DNA of 64,000 nucleotides from Plotosus lineatus (Eukaryota > Chordata > Actinopteri > Siluriformes > Plotosidae), in contig CM045745.1 in the NCBI GenBank assembly GCA_024760905.1, positions 8,105,282 to 8,169,281 of the forward strand, given 5' to 3'. Under the pieces are notes generated by a model. That model did not search any database. It saw only the letters and a program-made list of their open reading frames with translations, and was not told the DNA's origin. The position numbers and the translations under genes are program-made. Below, in pieces: positions 12,170 to 25,879 of this stretch (the first letter of the stretch is position 1; each line of letters begins with the position of its first letter).

Positions 12170-13137
12170 CATAGTATTATGCTTATGTTTGCCTCATAGC
12201 AAAAGCTCCTGGGGTCAAGTCCCAGGTTTCTACATGGAGTTTGTGTGTTCTCCCCATGCTAATGGTTTCCTCCAGGTTTTTCTCCCTCAATCTCTTTCTT
12301 GGTTGTCCATCGGATCCGATGATGACATTTGCATTTTGCGGCTCATCGATGAATGCGAAGGTGACTCTGCAGTCCTAGCCTGGAGGTGCAGTCTTGAACA
12401 GTGGGGGCATTGGAAGTCCGTTCTAGTGATTACTGTTGATGCAGTTTTGTGCCGCTTGTCTCTGGCAGCAGTGAGCTTCTGGCACTGCACTTTTTCAAAG
12501 TTGGCAGCTGCTTTGTGGATTGAGGCCACCCATTTTGGTCTTCCCAGAGCCTGCTCAAGCCCTCTTGGTCGTTGATGAGGGCAGAACCGTCCGAGGACAA
12601 CGGTGAGCAGCCTGAGGTGGAGGGGCCAAAAACTGTCTTCAAAGCGCTGAAGAATTTGTTGGAGTTATGGGTATCTGCATAGTGCTGGACTTCGGCGGCT
12701 TTATCCTGCCACCACTGGTCCTGCATCATTCGAAGGTCAGACTGGACCTTTGCCTGCAGAGTTTTAAGTCTTTCACGCTTAGATACCGAGGATGGATCAT
12801 TCTGCCAATCGATGTAGGCCTTGTTTTTAGCGTGGAGGGCTTCTCTGATCTTGTCATTGTTTTCGTCAAACCAGTCTTCATGCAGTCTAGTTTTAGAATT
12901 TTTTCTAGTTTTTCTCCCTCAATCTATTATTTAAATATTTGCACTTTAGGCTTACCGGCTGTCCCAAATTGCCCCTAGGTGTAGGCGTGAATGACTTTGT
13001 GCATGTACATGTGTGTGTGTGTGTGTTGCCCTGCAATATTATGGCAAGCTGTTCATGGTGTACTCCACCTTCACCCAATGTTGGCTGAGAAAGGCCACAA
13101 CCTCCCTGCAACCCTAGTAGGATTAGCAGTTTGGCAA
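12170..13137 (+). mobile_element. tRNA-derived SINE split by a LINE insertion
   Basis: Left part 12170-12293 (CCTGGGGTCAAGTCCCAGG to TTTTTCTCCCTCAATCT) and right part 12908-13137 (CAAATTGCCCCTAGGTG to CCTGCAACCCTAGTAGGA) make one SINE. The LINE between them duplicated 18 bp. Confidence 0.8.
12294..12907 (-). mobile_element. Internally deleted LINE insertion with 18-bp target duplication
   Basis: GTTTTTCTCCCTCAATCT occurs at 12276-12293 and again at 12908-12925. On the minus strand the insert reads MMQDQWWQDKAAEVQHYADT and NSNKFFSALKTVFGPSTSGC (ORF2 linker), then jumps to WVASIHKAAANFEKVQCQKL and CPHCSRL, the C-terminal zinc-finger tail. The whole reverse transcriptase is missing although both flanks of the insertion are intact. 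Confidence 0.85.
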
Positions 13138-13138
13138 A

Positions 13139-13475
13139 TGGGGGCAGCGGTGGCCTGGAGGTAAGGTGCTGTATTACTGATTCTAAGGTTGGGGTTCAAT
13201 CCCCACTCTCAACGGGTTGCCAGCCACCCCCCCTCAGTGCAAATAATTGGTTATGAAAGGCCGTCCATGTCTCTCACTGTCTATAGTGTGAGGCTGTAAA
13301 AGAACCATTGCTGACTTTCGACAAGAGTAGCTGCATAGCCGTCAGCGTGTTTCTGCCCTGCGGTGGCCTGGCAAGCTGTCCAAGGTGTACTCTGCCCCTG
13401 CCAAGAGTCGGCTAAGATGGGCACCAGCCTCCCCGCAACCTTAATCAGAATTAAGTGGTTCAGAAAATGATGTTA
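13139..13475 (+). mobile_element. SINE family 2, full length
   Basis: Head GGGGGCAGCGGTGGCCTGG, B box GGTTGGGGTTCAATCCCC, core AAAGAACCATTGCTGACTTT, tail CCCCGCAACCTTAATCAG. Confidence 0.85.
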
Positions 13476-13599
13476 TATTATTTTATACATCTGTTATTAC
13501 TCTATGCGTATATATGATTTAGAGAAATAACCAATACCAAAAATCAAGATCAAATGTTTGGTGAAATGGAGAAAAAAGTAGATTGTTTGTTCAGTTCAT

Positions 13600-13800
13600 T
13601 TTATGTAACCGCGGGGAGGCTGGGCGAGAGCAGAGTACACCCTGGACAGCTTGCCAGGCCATCGCAGGGCGGAAACACGCTGACGGCTTTGCAGCCTACT
13701 CTTGTCGAAAGTCAGCAATGGTTCTTTTACATGCCTCACACCATAGACAGTGAAAGACATGGCCGGCCTTTGGTAACCCAGTTAGCTGCACTGGGGGGTA
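13600..13800 (-). mobile_element. SINE family 2, partial, inverted to its neighbour
   Basis: Starts in the tail (GCGGGGAGGCTGGGCGAGAG) and ends within the core (GTTAGCTGCACTGGGGGG). The head is missing. It forms an inverted pair with 13139-13475. Confidence 0.8.
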
Positions 13801-14240
13801 GATTGTTTGGATTGTTGTAATTTTTTTGTATGAATGTAGTTTTCTTTTTCCTTTAAAGTGACAGATCAAAGGACCTAAAGGAATGTAAATGATGTAAGTT
13901 AAAAAAAAATAAAATAAACAAAAGAAATAGAAAGAAAAAGCTGTTAAAATTCAGCATGACCCGGCTGACGCAAATCCGTTTCACACATGCCTGATCACAT
14001 CCTCTTTTCCCTTCATCCACTTTGATGAGCATCGTGCACAAGTGTGAAATTAAAGTACAGCATTAAAAGGTCAAGTTACCACATATTTGAAGGGCAGTAA
14101 CCACAACTAGAACAAACAGTGTTTCTACTTAAGGCACACACATCCTCCCATAACTTTTTGTTTACCAAACACATTTTCAACTTCAATTCTGCAGAAGTCA
14201 CACAAACTATGTGAAGAACCAAAAAAAAAAAAAAAAAGAA
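13801..14240. other. Region upstream of NITR gene 1
   Basis: Unique-looking AT-rich sequence ending in A17 just before the start codon. No TATA box or known motif can be assigned with confidence. Confidence 0.4.
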
Positions 14241-16577
<2,337 letters not shown>

Positions 16578-16740
16578 GAAAAAAAGAATAGTTGCAGATG
16601 AATGACTCAATAGTATTTTTTTCTAATCTGAATTTGAAAGCAGTTTATGAAATTAGTTTATGACTTTGTCCTGTTGATACAATGCAAACTAAATTGATAG
16701 AAATAAAAACATATTTAATGACCTTTTCAATTGTGGATAA

Positions 16741-17443
16741 CCTTCAAGCGACCAAGTGGGGTCATATATGACCCCGGGTATATATATATATATATATATA
16801 TATATTCGGGCGCCATTTTTCTAATTTTAAGTGGAAAAAGTTTCTTACCAAGAATTTATCAATCTATGTGTCCTGCATTTGTTGATAGAATTTTGTAAGG
16901 ATCGGCCAATCCGTATGGCGAGTATAACCCAAACTTGTGCGGGTCACTTATGACCCCGGGAAAATCTATGAGATTTTTGAGATTATATCTTCAGATGGTG
17001 TTGATGGTTCTTCATTCTGACAATCACATGTTTCAGATAGTTCAGCCATATAATTATTATTTCTATTACTATATCTAAATGATCCTACCACATTGTAATA
17101 CACATTTTATGCAAAGTTACTTTACTTTTTAAACATTTATTTTCATTTTTGATGCAAAGAAAGAAAATGCAAAGAAATAAAAAGTAACATGCATATTACA
17201 AGATGTAACAGACAAGGGTTGTCTAAATAAATGTAATATTGTTCTATCATTGTGTGTTTTTGCTTCTTTGTAAAAATATATCAAATTCCATACTTTTATT
17301 ACATAATAATATTAGAGAGTGAAATAAATATGAAGAACCCGAAAACAATCATTTGTATAGAAATATTCATATATAAAGTCAGTGGGTCACAAATGACCCC
17401 ACTCGGTCATATTAGTCGCTGAAATAGCTTGGTCGCTGGAGGG
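16741..17443. mobile_element. piggyBac-like MITE, copy 1
   Basis: Left end CCTTCAAGCGACCAAGTGG and right end GGTCGCTGGAGGG, followed by TTAA (17444-17447); the left flank ATAA is one change from TTAA. Subterminal palindromes GGGGTCATATATGACCCC and GGGTCACAAATGACCCC mark both ends. About 700 bp, no transposase. Confidence 0.8.
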
Positions 17444-17447
17444 TTAA

Positions 17448-18224
17448 TGTGATAACAGTAATGTTGTAATATTTGTTTTAATGAGTGGCTGTCCAATGCT
17501 TATGGAAATCAGAGCGACTGTATCTTCTGAAAGAAAATATAAATTAAAGCTGCAAAACATGATTAAAAAACACTAAGGACTGTAACATACCGTGCTGATG
17601 CTGAAAACCAAATTACAACATACATCCCTATAGCTAAATATTAAATTGAGTAAATTAGAAAAAATGAGTAATGCTTCAGAATTTAAATTTAAACACTGTA
17701 CCCTTGACACCTATTTATTTTTAATAGGTCTATGTAATAGGGTAATGTAGCGCTGAGTCCTGGGGTGGATAAAGGCATTCCTGGAGCGTTTATGTTTGCG
17801 TGCTTCAGGGGGCTTCCACTAGGTGCTCCAATTCCTTCCAACACAACAAATACATTAGGGATAATTGTCTATTCTTGATTTTCCCAGGCGGGCGTGTGAA
17901 TGTCTGTATGTCTGTGGTGTCTGTAGTACGTATGTGCTTCACACAGAAAGGAAATATCACCTGGTAGGCATGTAGATTATTAACCATCTATAATTTATAG
18001 GCACAAAGTGGCAATAAATAAGTTTATTCTTCTTCCCACTCCATTTCTAATATGGTACACCTAACAGTTTCATTTGCGTCATGTTTTCCCCCTTTTGTCA
18101 TTTGATTAATTGCTGATTTATATTGTCAGTGTTTCCTTTTATAAGTACTGTTTTTTGTCCACTGTTTGCATACATATTTGAAATAAACAGATTACAAATA
18201 CCTCTGAGTTAATATTGACAACAA
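17448..18224. other. Unassigned stretch
   Basis: No gene or familiar repeat recognised. Confidence 0.5.
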
Positions 18225-18720
18225 ACTGGACCGGGTTATGCGCACTACCGCACTTCACAAGAAGGGCCAGAGCCGTCTCTATTTTTTGAGGAGCCGGGGG
18301 ACGTTTAATGACTCTGTTGTGGTGAGCTCTATCCTCTATGCTGTTGCATGCTGGGGCAGCAGGCTGAAGGTTCCAGATGCTGACAGGCTGAGCAAACTGA
18401 TCCACAAGGCCGATAATGTCGTGAAGATCGAGCTGGACTCTCTGATGTTGGTGTCGGAGAGACAAATGCTGTCCAAAATAAAGACAATATTGAACACTAC
18501 CTCCCACCCACTTCGCAACCTGCTGATCAGTCACAGGTACACGTTCAGTGAGAGACTGATACCACCGAAATGCACTACCGAACAACACAGGAAATCATTC
18601 CTACATATGAATATTAAACTGTACAAACTCGTCCATATAGTAACAACATCCACTGTTATATATTTACATTCTACTGTTTATTATATTGATAAAACTGTAC
18701 GTATCCCTGACCGAACAAAT
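18225..18720 (+). pseudogene. LINE ORF2 C-terminal fragment
   Basis: Reads KKGQSRLYFLRSRGTFNDSV, VVSSILYAVACWGSRLKVPD and FSERLIPPKCTTEQHRKSF, the region after the reverse transcriptase in a common fish non-LTR element. It retains no catalytic motif. A short deletion is likely before NDSVV. Confidence 0.8.
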
Positions 18721-18741
18721 TCAATCTGCATCTGTTTATAT

Positions 18742-19087
18742 TTCTTTCGGCTTTTTCCCTTTTACTTGGGAGTCGCCACAGCGAATCATCTGATTCGCAC
18801 GTTTGATTTGGCAGAGGTTTTTACGTCGGATGCCCTTCCTGTCACAACCCTTTTTAGCAAGGGACAGAAACACGCTGACGACTTTGCAGCTACTCTTTAC
18901 GAAAGTCAGCAATGGTTCTTTTACATGAACCTCACACCAGAGACAGTGACAGACATGGCCCGACTTTGATAACCCAGTTAGCCGCACTGGGGGGGACAGT
19001 GACAACCTTGTGGAGAGTGGGACTCGAACCCCCAACCTTTGGATCAGCGATCCAGCGCCCTATACCACTACACCACCACTGCCCCAC
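18742..19087 (-). mobile_element. SINE family 1, full length with 16-bp target duplication
   Basis: CTGCATCTGTTTATAT flanks it on both sides (18726-18741 and 19088-19103). It runs from tail TTTCGGCTTTTTCCCTTTTA to head CACCACTGCCCCA. Confidence 0.93.
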
Positions 19088-19551
19088 CTGCATCTGTTTA
19101 TATATATTTATATATGCGTAGCAGTACTTCCCGGCAACTCCTGTAGCCAAGTTGGTACCAACTGTATTAGCCCCTTCCGTTGGACACTACCAGCTAGGCC
19201 GAGAAGGGAGATCTGTCGACTGGGCATCTCAGCGCCTGCACAACTTTGCCCTGACCTGTGCCCTGGAGCAGTCACTTCAGTCCCGCCTTCTGCGGCAGCT
19301 CAACACGGGGAGATGCAGTTACTGGTTAAAAGCCCAGGGCTAATTGGCATAAGCTCAGGCGCCTAGGGCTATCTCCCGACGGTGGGATGGATCATCGAGT
19401 CCCATTGGCCCGCTACCGTCTGCCTTTAGCTGGGCAACCCCCAGTCTGTAGGGTGCTGGCCCACCATAGTCTAGTTACTTCAATGATTGCTTGAAGTGTA
19501 GGCCAAAAGCCTGTAAACACTGCACTAGGCAATAACAAGAAACCAAAGCAG

Positions 19552-20564
19552 CCAGTGCTGAGTCTGGCAACCTGGAACGTCAGAACAATGTGTCCTGGCC
19601 TCTCTGACGATCTCCAGCAAATTAACGATGCCAGGAAAACTGCCATCATCAACTGTGAGCTGAGGAGGCTCAACATTGACATTGCAGCACTGCAAGAGAC
19701 GTGACTCCCGGGCAGTGGCAGCCTGAAGGAGAAGGACTATACTTCTTCTGGCAGGGACAGGAGCCTGACAAGCATCGCCTATATGGTGTTCAGATTCGCT
19801 GTGCAAAACTCTTTTCTGTCTTTTGTTGAACCGCCATCCTCAGGCACTCCGCGAGTCCTCTCTCTCCGTCTCACAACTTCTCTGGACCAGCTACCATTAT
19901 TAGTGCCTATGCTTCGACGCTTTGCTCTCCAGTTGATGTGAAGGATGCATTCTATGATGTATTCGAAGCCAGGATCCAGCAGATCCCTGCCAAAGAGCAC
20001 CTGTTTCTGCTCGGCGACATTAACGCACAGATAGGGGCAGATCACGACTCCTGGCCTTGCTGCATCGGCTGCTTTGGCATTGGCAAGCTCAATGAGAATG
20101 GCCAACGTCTTCTTGAACTCTGCTCATTTCATGACCTCTGTCTAACCAACACATTCTTCTCCACCAAGTCCTGCCACCGAGTGTCCTGGAGACACCCAAG
20201 GTCTTGCCACCGGCATCAGCTGGACTTCCTCATCACCAGGAGATCCCTGCTGAACCAAGTGCTGGTCACGCGCAGTTTCCACGGTGCTGACTGTGACACC
20301 GACCAATCCCTGGTCGCCACCAAGGTACGTCTCTGCCTCAAACGTATCAACCACTGCAAGCAGAAACCCCGGCCAAGCATCAACACAGCTATGACTACAG
20401 TGCCTGAACTGTGGGAACGCTATTCTGAAGCCATAAATGTAGCCCTGGCGAACTGCCCCACTAACTGTGCTACTGCAAGGTGGAACCACATCCGCGATTC
20501 TATGTTTGAAACCGCCATAAGCACCTTTGGGAAGAAGGTGGGGGAGGAGTGCAGATTGGTTTGA
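19552..20564 (+). pseudogene. LINE endonuclease domain, broken
   Basis: Starts LSLATWNVRTM, continues LNIDIAALQET and then TGA at 19702-19704 where an arginine codon CGA would be expected. After shifts near 19745 the frame at 19938-20564 gives HLFLLGDINAQIGADHDSW and HQLDFLITRRSLLNQ, the GDxNA and LDxxI-type motifs of AP endonucleases. This domain nicks target DNA in active copies. Here at least one stop and two frameshifts break it. Confidence 0.85.
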
Positions 20565-20696
20565 AGCAGGAGCAGCTGAGATGGAACCTGCCATCGCCAC
20601 CAAATGTGCAGCCCTAATCTCTCACAAGAAGGAGCCCTCTGTGGAAATGCTTGCTGCATTGCGCGCTGCACGAAATAATTCACAAAAGATCGCAAA

Positions 20697-22332
20697 GTGC
20701 CATATTGGCTTAACCTCTGCCAGGACATACAGCTTTCTGCATATATTGAAAACGAGCACAACATGTATGAAGGCATGAAGAAGGCTTTCGGTCCCAGTGC
20801 CATCAAGAGCGCCCCACTCAAATCAGCTGCAGGTGACGTCATCAAGGATTGTGGCAAACAAATGGAGAGATGGGCTGAGCACTACCAAGAGCTCTACTCG
20901 AGAGAAACCATTGTCTCGAATACAGTCCTTGAGAACATTCCTCCACTGTCTGTTATGGATGAGCTTGATGCTCCACCCACCATCAGGTAGCTCAGCAAGG
21001 CAATAGACTCCATCTCAAGAGGCAAGGCTCCAGGCAGCGACAACATCCCACCTGAAATTGTCAAAACAGCAACGATGAGCTCACTCTTGAAACACTTCAA
21101 TGAGCTCCTACTGCAGTGCTTGGAAAAAGGGGCTGTTCCCCAAGACATATGTGATGCCAAAATCATCACCTTCTACAAGAACAAGGGGGAGCAAAGTGAT
21201 TGCAAAAACTATCGTGGCATCTCACTCCTAAGCATAGTTGGCAAAGCCTTTGCCCGTGTCATCCTCAGCAGGCTCCAACTACTTGCCAAATGTGTGTATC
21301 CAGAGGCACAGTATGGATTCAGGGTAGCCAGGTCAACCATAGATATGGTCTTCTCTGTGAGGCAGCTGCAAGAGAAGTGCCGGGAGCAGAGACAACCCCT
21401 CTATTTGGCGTTCATCAACCTGACCAAGGCTTTTGACTTGGTCAGCCGGGATGGACTGTTTGCTCTCCTCCGCAAATTGGATGTCCCCCCAAGCTCTTGA
21501 GCCTGATCAAGTCGTTCCACCAGGACATGGACATGAATGGCATCGTCCAGTTTGATGGATCATCCTCAGACCCTTTTCCGATCAAGAACGGTGTGAACGG
21601 TGTCTTTGCTCCAACCCTTTATGGAATTTTTTTTCTCCCTGCTCCTGCGCTACGCCTTCCAGGACTCTGAAGACGGCATCTTCCTCCATGCCAGGAGTGA
21701 CGGAGGCCTCTTTAACCTGGCATGCCACAGAGCTTAGGTTCAGAGTGTTCTCATCAGGGAGCTGCTTTTTGCTGATGATGCCAGTCTTGTTGCCAACACC
21801 GAGGAAGTGCTCTAGCGTCTCATCAACTGCTTTGCTGGTGCCTGCTCTGAGTTTGGCCTCACCATCAGCCTTAATAAGACCGAGGTCATGGGTCAGGATG
21901 TCAGCAGTGCTCCTAGTATCAACATCAGCGACCACATCCTTGAGGTGGTGGAAAAGTTCATTTACCTCGGATCAATCATCTCCAGCAACCTCTCGCTAGA
22001 TGCCAAACTGAACGCCCGTATCGGCAAGGCATCGACAGTGATGGCTCGTCTGGCAAAGCGAGTCTGGGACAACTCCATGCTAACCACCAACATCAAGATA
22101 AGAGTCTACAAGGCCTGAGTGCTGAGTACTCTCCTTTATGGCAGTGAAGCATGGACCCTCTACTACCGCCAGGAATGCCGGCTGAACACCTTCCACCAAT
22201 ACTGCCTTCAGAGACTACTGGGCATCACTTGGCAGGACCATGTCTCCAACATCAACGTCCTGGCCAGAGCACATGTGGCCAGTATGTTTGCCACCCTGAC
22301 CCAGAGACGCTTGCGATGGCTTGGCCATGTCA
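20697..22332 (+). pseudogene. LINE reverse transcriptase, broken
   Basis: A linker with QMERWAEHYQELYSRE leads to TAG at 20988-20990, then SRGKAPGSDNIPPEI, NYRGISLLSIVGKAFARVIL and motif A reading FINLTKAFD, where the first catalytic aspartate is asparagine. After a stop at 21498-21500 and shifts, motif C reads LLFADDASLVANTEE near 21766. Later, FGLTISLNKTEVMG and KFIYLGSIISSNLS are thumb-side motifs, and LLYGSEAWTLYY and LRWLGHVT come from the C-terminal region. Multiple stops show it is dead. Confidence 0.87.
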
Positions 22333-22337
22333 CCTGA

Positions 22338-22765
22338 ATGGATGATGGCCACTTCTACAAAGACTTACTGTATGAGGGGCTGGTTACTGGAACCAGGCCA
22401 AAGGGACACCCAGCTCTCAGCTTCAAGGATGTCGGCCAGCGCGACCTTAAGATTGGAGGCTTCAAGCTCTCTGACCTGGAGTTAGCAGCCTCCGAACTCT
22501 CGGACTGGCGGACCACCACCCAGGATATCATCAGGACAGCAGAGGAGAGAAGAGACACCCGCTGGGGGGAGAAGAGACTTTGCAGTCAGCGGAGACTGGC
22601 CCCACCCCACCCCACCACACTGCGAAGACTTCATCTGCAGCGGCTGGGGCAGGATCTGCAGATCCCATATCGGCCTTTTCAGCCATGCCCGACGCTGCAG
22701 CTCCCTAACCAAAGACCCACGGCACAAACCCCCCCCCATGATCTTTCGAGATTGACGGGGCAAAC
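22338..22765 (+). pseudogene. LINE C-terminal region with finger-like motif
   Basis: Reads YEGLVTGTRPKGHPALSFKD, ELSDWRTTTQDIIRTAEER and, in another frame, GRICRSHIGLFSHARRC followed by SSLTKDPRHKPPP. The CxxxxC...H...C motif is a known C-terminal feature of some fish LINEs. A TGA (22335-22337) separates it from the preceding frame. Confidence 0.75.
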
Positions 22766-22767
22766 AA

Positions 22768-22768
<1 letters not shown>

Positions 22769-22852
<84 letters not shown>

Positions 22853-22892
22853 TTTTCAGCTTTGTTGTTGTTAATAATAATAATAATAATAA
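22769..22892. repeat. (ATT)n(AGT)n(AAT)n tail
   Basis: Ten or more ATT units, about 17 AGT units, then GTT/AAT units directly after the LINE. Confidence 0.95.
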
Positions 22893-23469
22893 TGTATAAA
22901 TTTATACAATTTTCTTTTATTATGAACAATGTGTCCAACTCGGCAGTGATGTTCCAAATATCTTAAAACAAATAAGTCGATCAGTCAAACTGACGTCTAC
23001 TATGCACTTTTGATAAGTACGGACTTCCACAATTGTAAAGACATACGATAATTATTAATATAAGTTAGTGGACAGGGATATTATTCCATCGGAAGGTTTA
23101 AATAATACGACAATAAATTCATCTTAAAATAGTAAGCCATGTTCTATCTTAGTTTATCTTACTTCATATTCAAGAGTTAGAAAAAAATAAAAAGTTGTCC
23201 ATTTTATTGTGTTTTCTACTCTTTAAAAAAACTCTGTTATTTTATATATTTAGACCTGGCTGTGCAGGCTTTAGTTACTTATTCAAGCAGCATCTCCATT
23301 CTTTTTTTGAGCTCTTCTGAACATCTTCTGAACATCTGAACACCACAGTGCTGGTATGATTCACTCGGTCAACAACATATTCAAAAAATGGCATCCTTTT
23401 GCTAGCGATCTGTTTTATCAACATGAGTTTAGGATCATGTGACCGGTAAAGCTCCACTGCTTTAAATTA
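22893..23469. other. Unassigned AT-rich stretch
   Basis: No gene or familiar repeat recognised. Confidence 0.5.
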
Positions 23470-23815
23470 ACCATTCATTCATTTTCTGAACTTCTTAAAC
23501 CTAATTAGGGTCACGGGGAGGCTGGTTCCCATCCCAGCCAACTCTGGGAAAGATTAGAGTACACCCTGGACAGCTTGCCGGGCCATCGTAGGGCAGAAAC
23601 ACTCTGACGGCTATGCAACTACTCTTGTCGAAAGTCAGCAATGGTTCTTTTACATGAACCTCTCACCATAGACAATGAGAGACGTGGCTGGCCTTTGATA
23701 AGCCAGGTAGCTGAACTGGGGGGAGAGTGACATCTCATGGAGAGTGGGGCTTGAACCCCCAACCTTAGGCTCAGTGATTTAGCACCTTTACCACCAGGCC
23801 ACCATTGCCCCATTA
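23470..23815 (-). mobile_element. SINE family 2, full length
   Basis: From CCATTCATTCATTTTCTGAA tail to CCACCAGGCCACCATTGCCC head, with the core AAAGTCAGCAATGGTTC. Confidence 0.85.
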
Positions 23816-23925
23816 CTGTAAATGAATTGCTACATAATAATCTGAAATGAGAAAGTTGGCATTACAGTATGACCACAAACACCCTTCAAGCCAGGTTTCA
23901 AGTCTTGAGTGAATGCTGACACTGT

Positions 23926-23959
<34 letters not shown>

Positions 23960-24233
23960 GCATTATTTGAAACCCCATTCACACCTGAGCTCAGGATCAA
24001 GGAGCCTGAAGTTGTGAGCGTCCCACTGCACTACCAAAGGATGGCAACATTAATTCATGCACTGGACTTGTATCTAATTCTACTCAGCATGGTGTTTGTT
24101 TTATTTAGTTTTCATTATCTGTCACTATTAACCTCTCTTATGATTATAATATGCAGTAATGCCTAAACTGGGACAGATGAAGGTAGAAAAGTGGTAGGAT
24201 TGTGTGTACTGTATGTCCAGCAACCCTCAGTTA
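23816..24233. other. Unassigned stretch with (CA)n
   Basis: About 16 CA units at 23925-23957. No gene supported. Confidence 0.5.
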
Positions 24234-24458
24234 CCCTTCAAGCGACCAAGCTATTTCAGCGACTAATATGACCGAGTGGGGTCATTTGTGGCCCCATTGA
24301 CCTTATATAAGAATATTTCTATATAAATGATTGTTTTCGGGTTCTTCATATTTATTTCACTCTCTAATATATTTGTCCATCATCTTATGTGATAAGGTAT
24401 GGAATTTTATATATTTTTACAAAAAGCAGCAAAAACACACAATGATAGAACAATATTA

Positions 24459-25409
24459 CAGTAATCCCCCACCACTTCATGTTTCCTACTTCGCGTCCCC
24501 GCATAATCGCGGGATTACCCATCTGGAAATTAAAAAATTAAAATTATTCAAAATTCACGAGCATTACATGTATATTCAACCAGGCTACCCAACATGCTCT
24601 GTTCTCCTGCTTGACTTGAGTGTTCTTTGATTGGCTGTGAATCCAGCAAGCTGATTGGTTGAGATTATATTTCCCAGCATCCTTCCCAGCACCTTTCCTC
24701 CCTCATGAAACAATGACTTTTATTGAGCTCAGGGGAAGCACTAGGGTGCGAGAAAAATCGTGTTCACCGTAGTGGTGAGGGAAAAATGAAAACCAAAATC
24801 ACTGGGAGAGTATCAACACAGAAACTGGTCGAGCACAGAGTGCACTGATGGCTGAGTGAATTCAGGTGCGCTTTCTGGATTTCGCCTGCGGGTAAGAGCC
24901 ATGCCCCTCACCAGCACTTGCAGTTTATTAAGAGAAAGAAAGAGAGTTAAACGCCAGCAACTAACACAGACCATAACAGTTGTGAAAATGGAAAATGCCT
25001 TATCGTTGTGGATTACGGACTGCCATAAAAATAATGTGAGTTTGGACACTAACATGATACGTACTAAAGCAAAGGCTCTGGAGGCACTGACGAGCCCCAA
25101 CCAAGCACCAGTGCCGCCGGTGATTCTCCTCCTCGACGTGACCGTGGATTTATTATTTATAAGGTTTGTTATACAGTATTTATATATATTTATTGTCATT
25201 ATAGGGTGTATAATTTATTTATATATTAATACACATTGCATGTATGACATTAACATGCATAGACCACTTTAAAATTAACTTCTATATAAATTTTATATAA
25301 TATATAGGTGGGTGGGTGTCCTTAAGAAGTGGCAGAAGTCATTTCGTGGTTTTTCGCATTTCGCGGAGGGGGCTGGTCCCCATTAACCACGAAATAATGG
25401 GGATTACTG
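24459..25409 (+). mobile_element. Tigger-like element inside piggyBac-like copy 2
   Basis: CAGTAATCCCCCACCACTTC and its inverted partner GGGGATTACTG are flanked by TA. The interior keeps a remnant of the CENP-B-type DNA-binding domain: KRQQLTQTITVVKMENALSL, WITDCHKNNVSLDTNMIRTK. The uninterrupted target is visible in copy 1 near 17240. Confidence 0.88.
24877..25125 (+). pseudogene. Tigger transposase DNA-binding domain remnant
   Basis: ENALSLWITDCHKNNVSLDT with TNMIRTKAKALEAL matches the second helix-turn-helix of pogo/Tigger transposases, which contacts the transposon ends. The catalytic DDE domain is absent. Confidence 0.65.
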
Positions 25410-25879
25410 TATATTTATTTAAACAACCCTTGTCTGTTACATCTTGTAATACGCGTGTTACCTTTTATTTCTTTGCATTTTTTTCCTTTGCATCAAAAAT
25501 GGAAACAAATCATAAAAAGTAAAGTTACTTTGCATAAAATGTGTATTACAGTGTGGTATGATAATTTAGATATGGTAATACAAATAATAATTATATGGCT
25601 GAACTATCTGAAACATGTGACTGTCAGAATGAAGACTCATCAACACCATATAATCTCAAAATTCTCAGAGATCTTCCCGGGGTCATCGGTGACCCTGCAC
25701 AAGTTTGGATTATACTCGCCACACGGATTGGCCGATCCTTACAAAATTCTATCAACAGATGCAGGACACATAAATTGATAAATTCTTGGTAGGAAACGTT
25801 TTTCTGATAAAAATTAGAAAAATGGTGCCCGAATATATATGTCCGGGGTCATATATGACCCCAATCGGTCGCTTGAAAG

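Larger units (their letters stand above)
19130..22768 (+). mobile_element. Near full-length LINE, inactive
   Basis: About 3.6 kb: leader region 19130-19550, AP-type endonuclease, linker, reverse transcriptase, long C-terminal region with a Cys/His finger-like motif, then an (ATT)n(AGT)n tail. Numerous stops and shifts. The clade is not certain; the finger-like tail is also present in the LINE at 12294. Confidence 0.85.
24234..25879. mobile_element. piggyBac-like MITE, copy 2, inverted and interrupted
   Basis: Left end CCCTTCAAGCGACCAAGC and right end ending GGTCGCTTGAAAGT correspond to the right and left ends of copy 1. A 951-bp Tigger-like element interrupts it at 24459-25409. The subterminal ATATGACCCC palindromes are kept. 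Confidence 0.8.

Noticed and set aside
12135..12575. 146-codon open frame with a hydrophobic start
   Set aside because: Spans SINE and antisense LINE; the minus strand holds the recognisable LINE protein.
18238..18969. 243-codon open frame taken as one gene
   Set aside because: First half is a LINE fragment, second half is the reverse strand of a SINE.
22119..22337. Separate small gene
   Set aside because: Part of the dead LINE C-terminal region between two stops.
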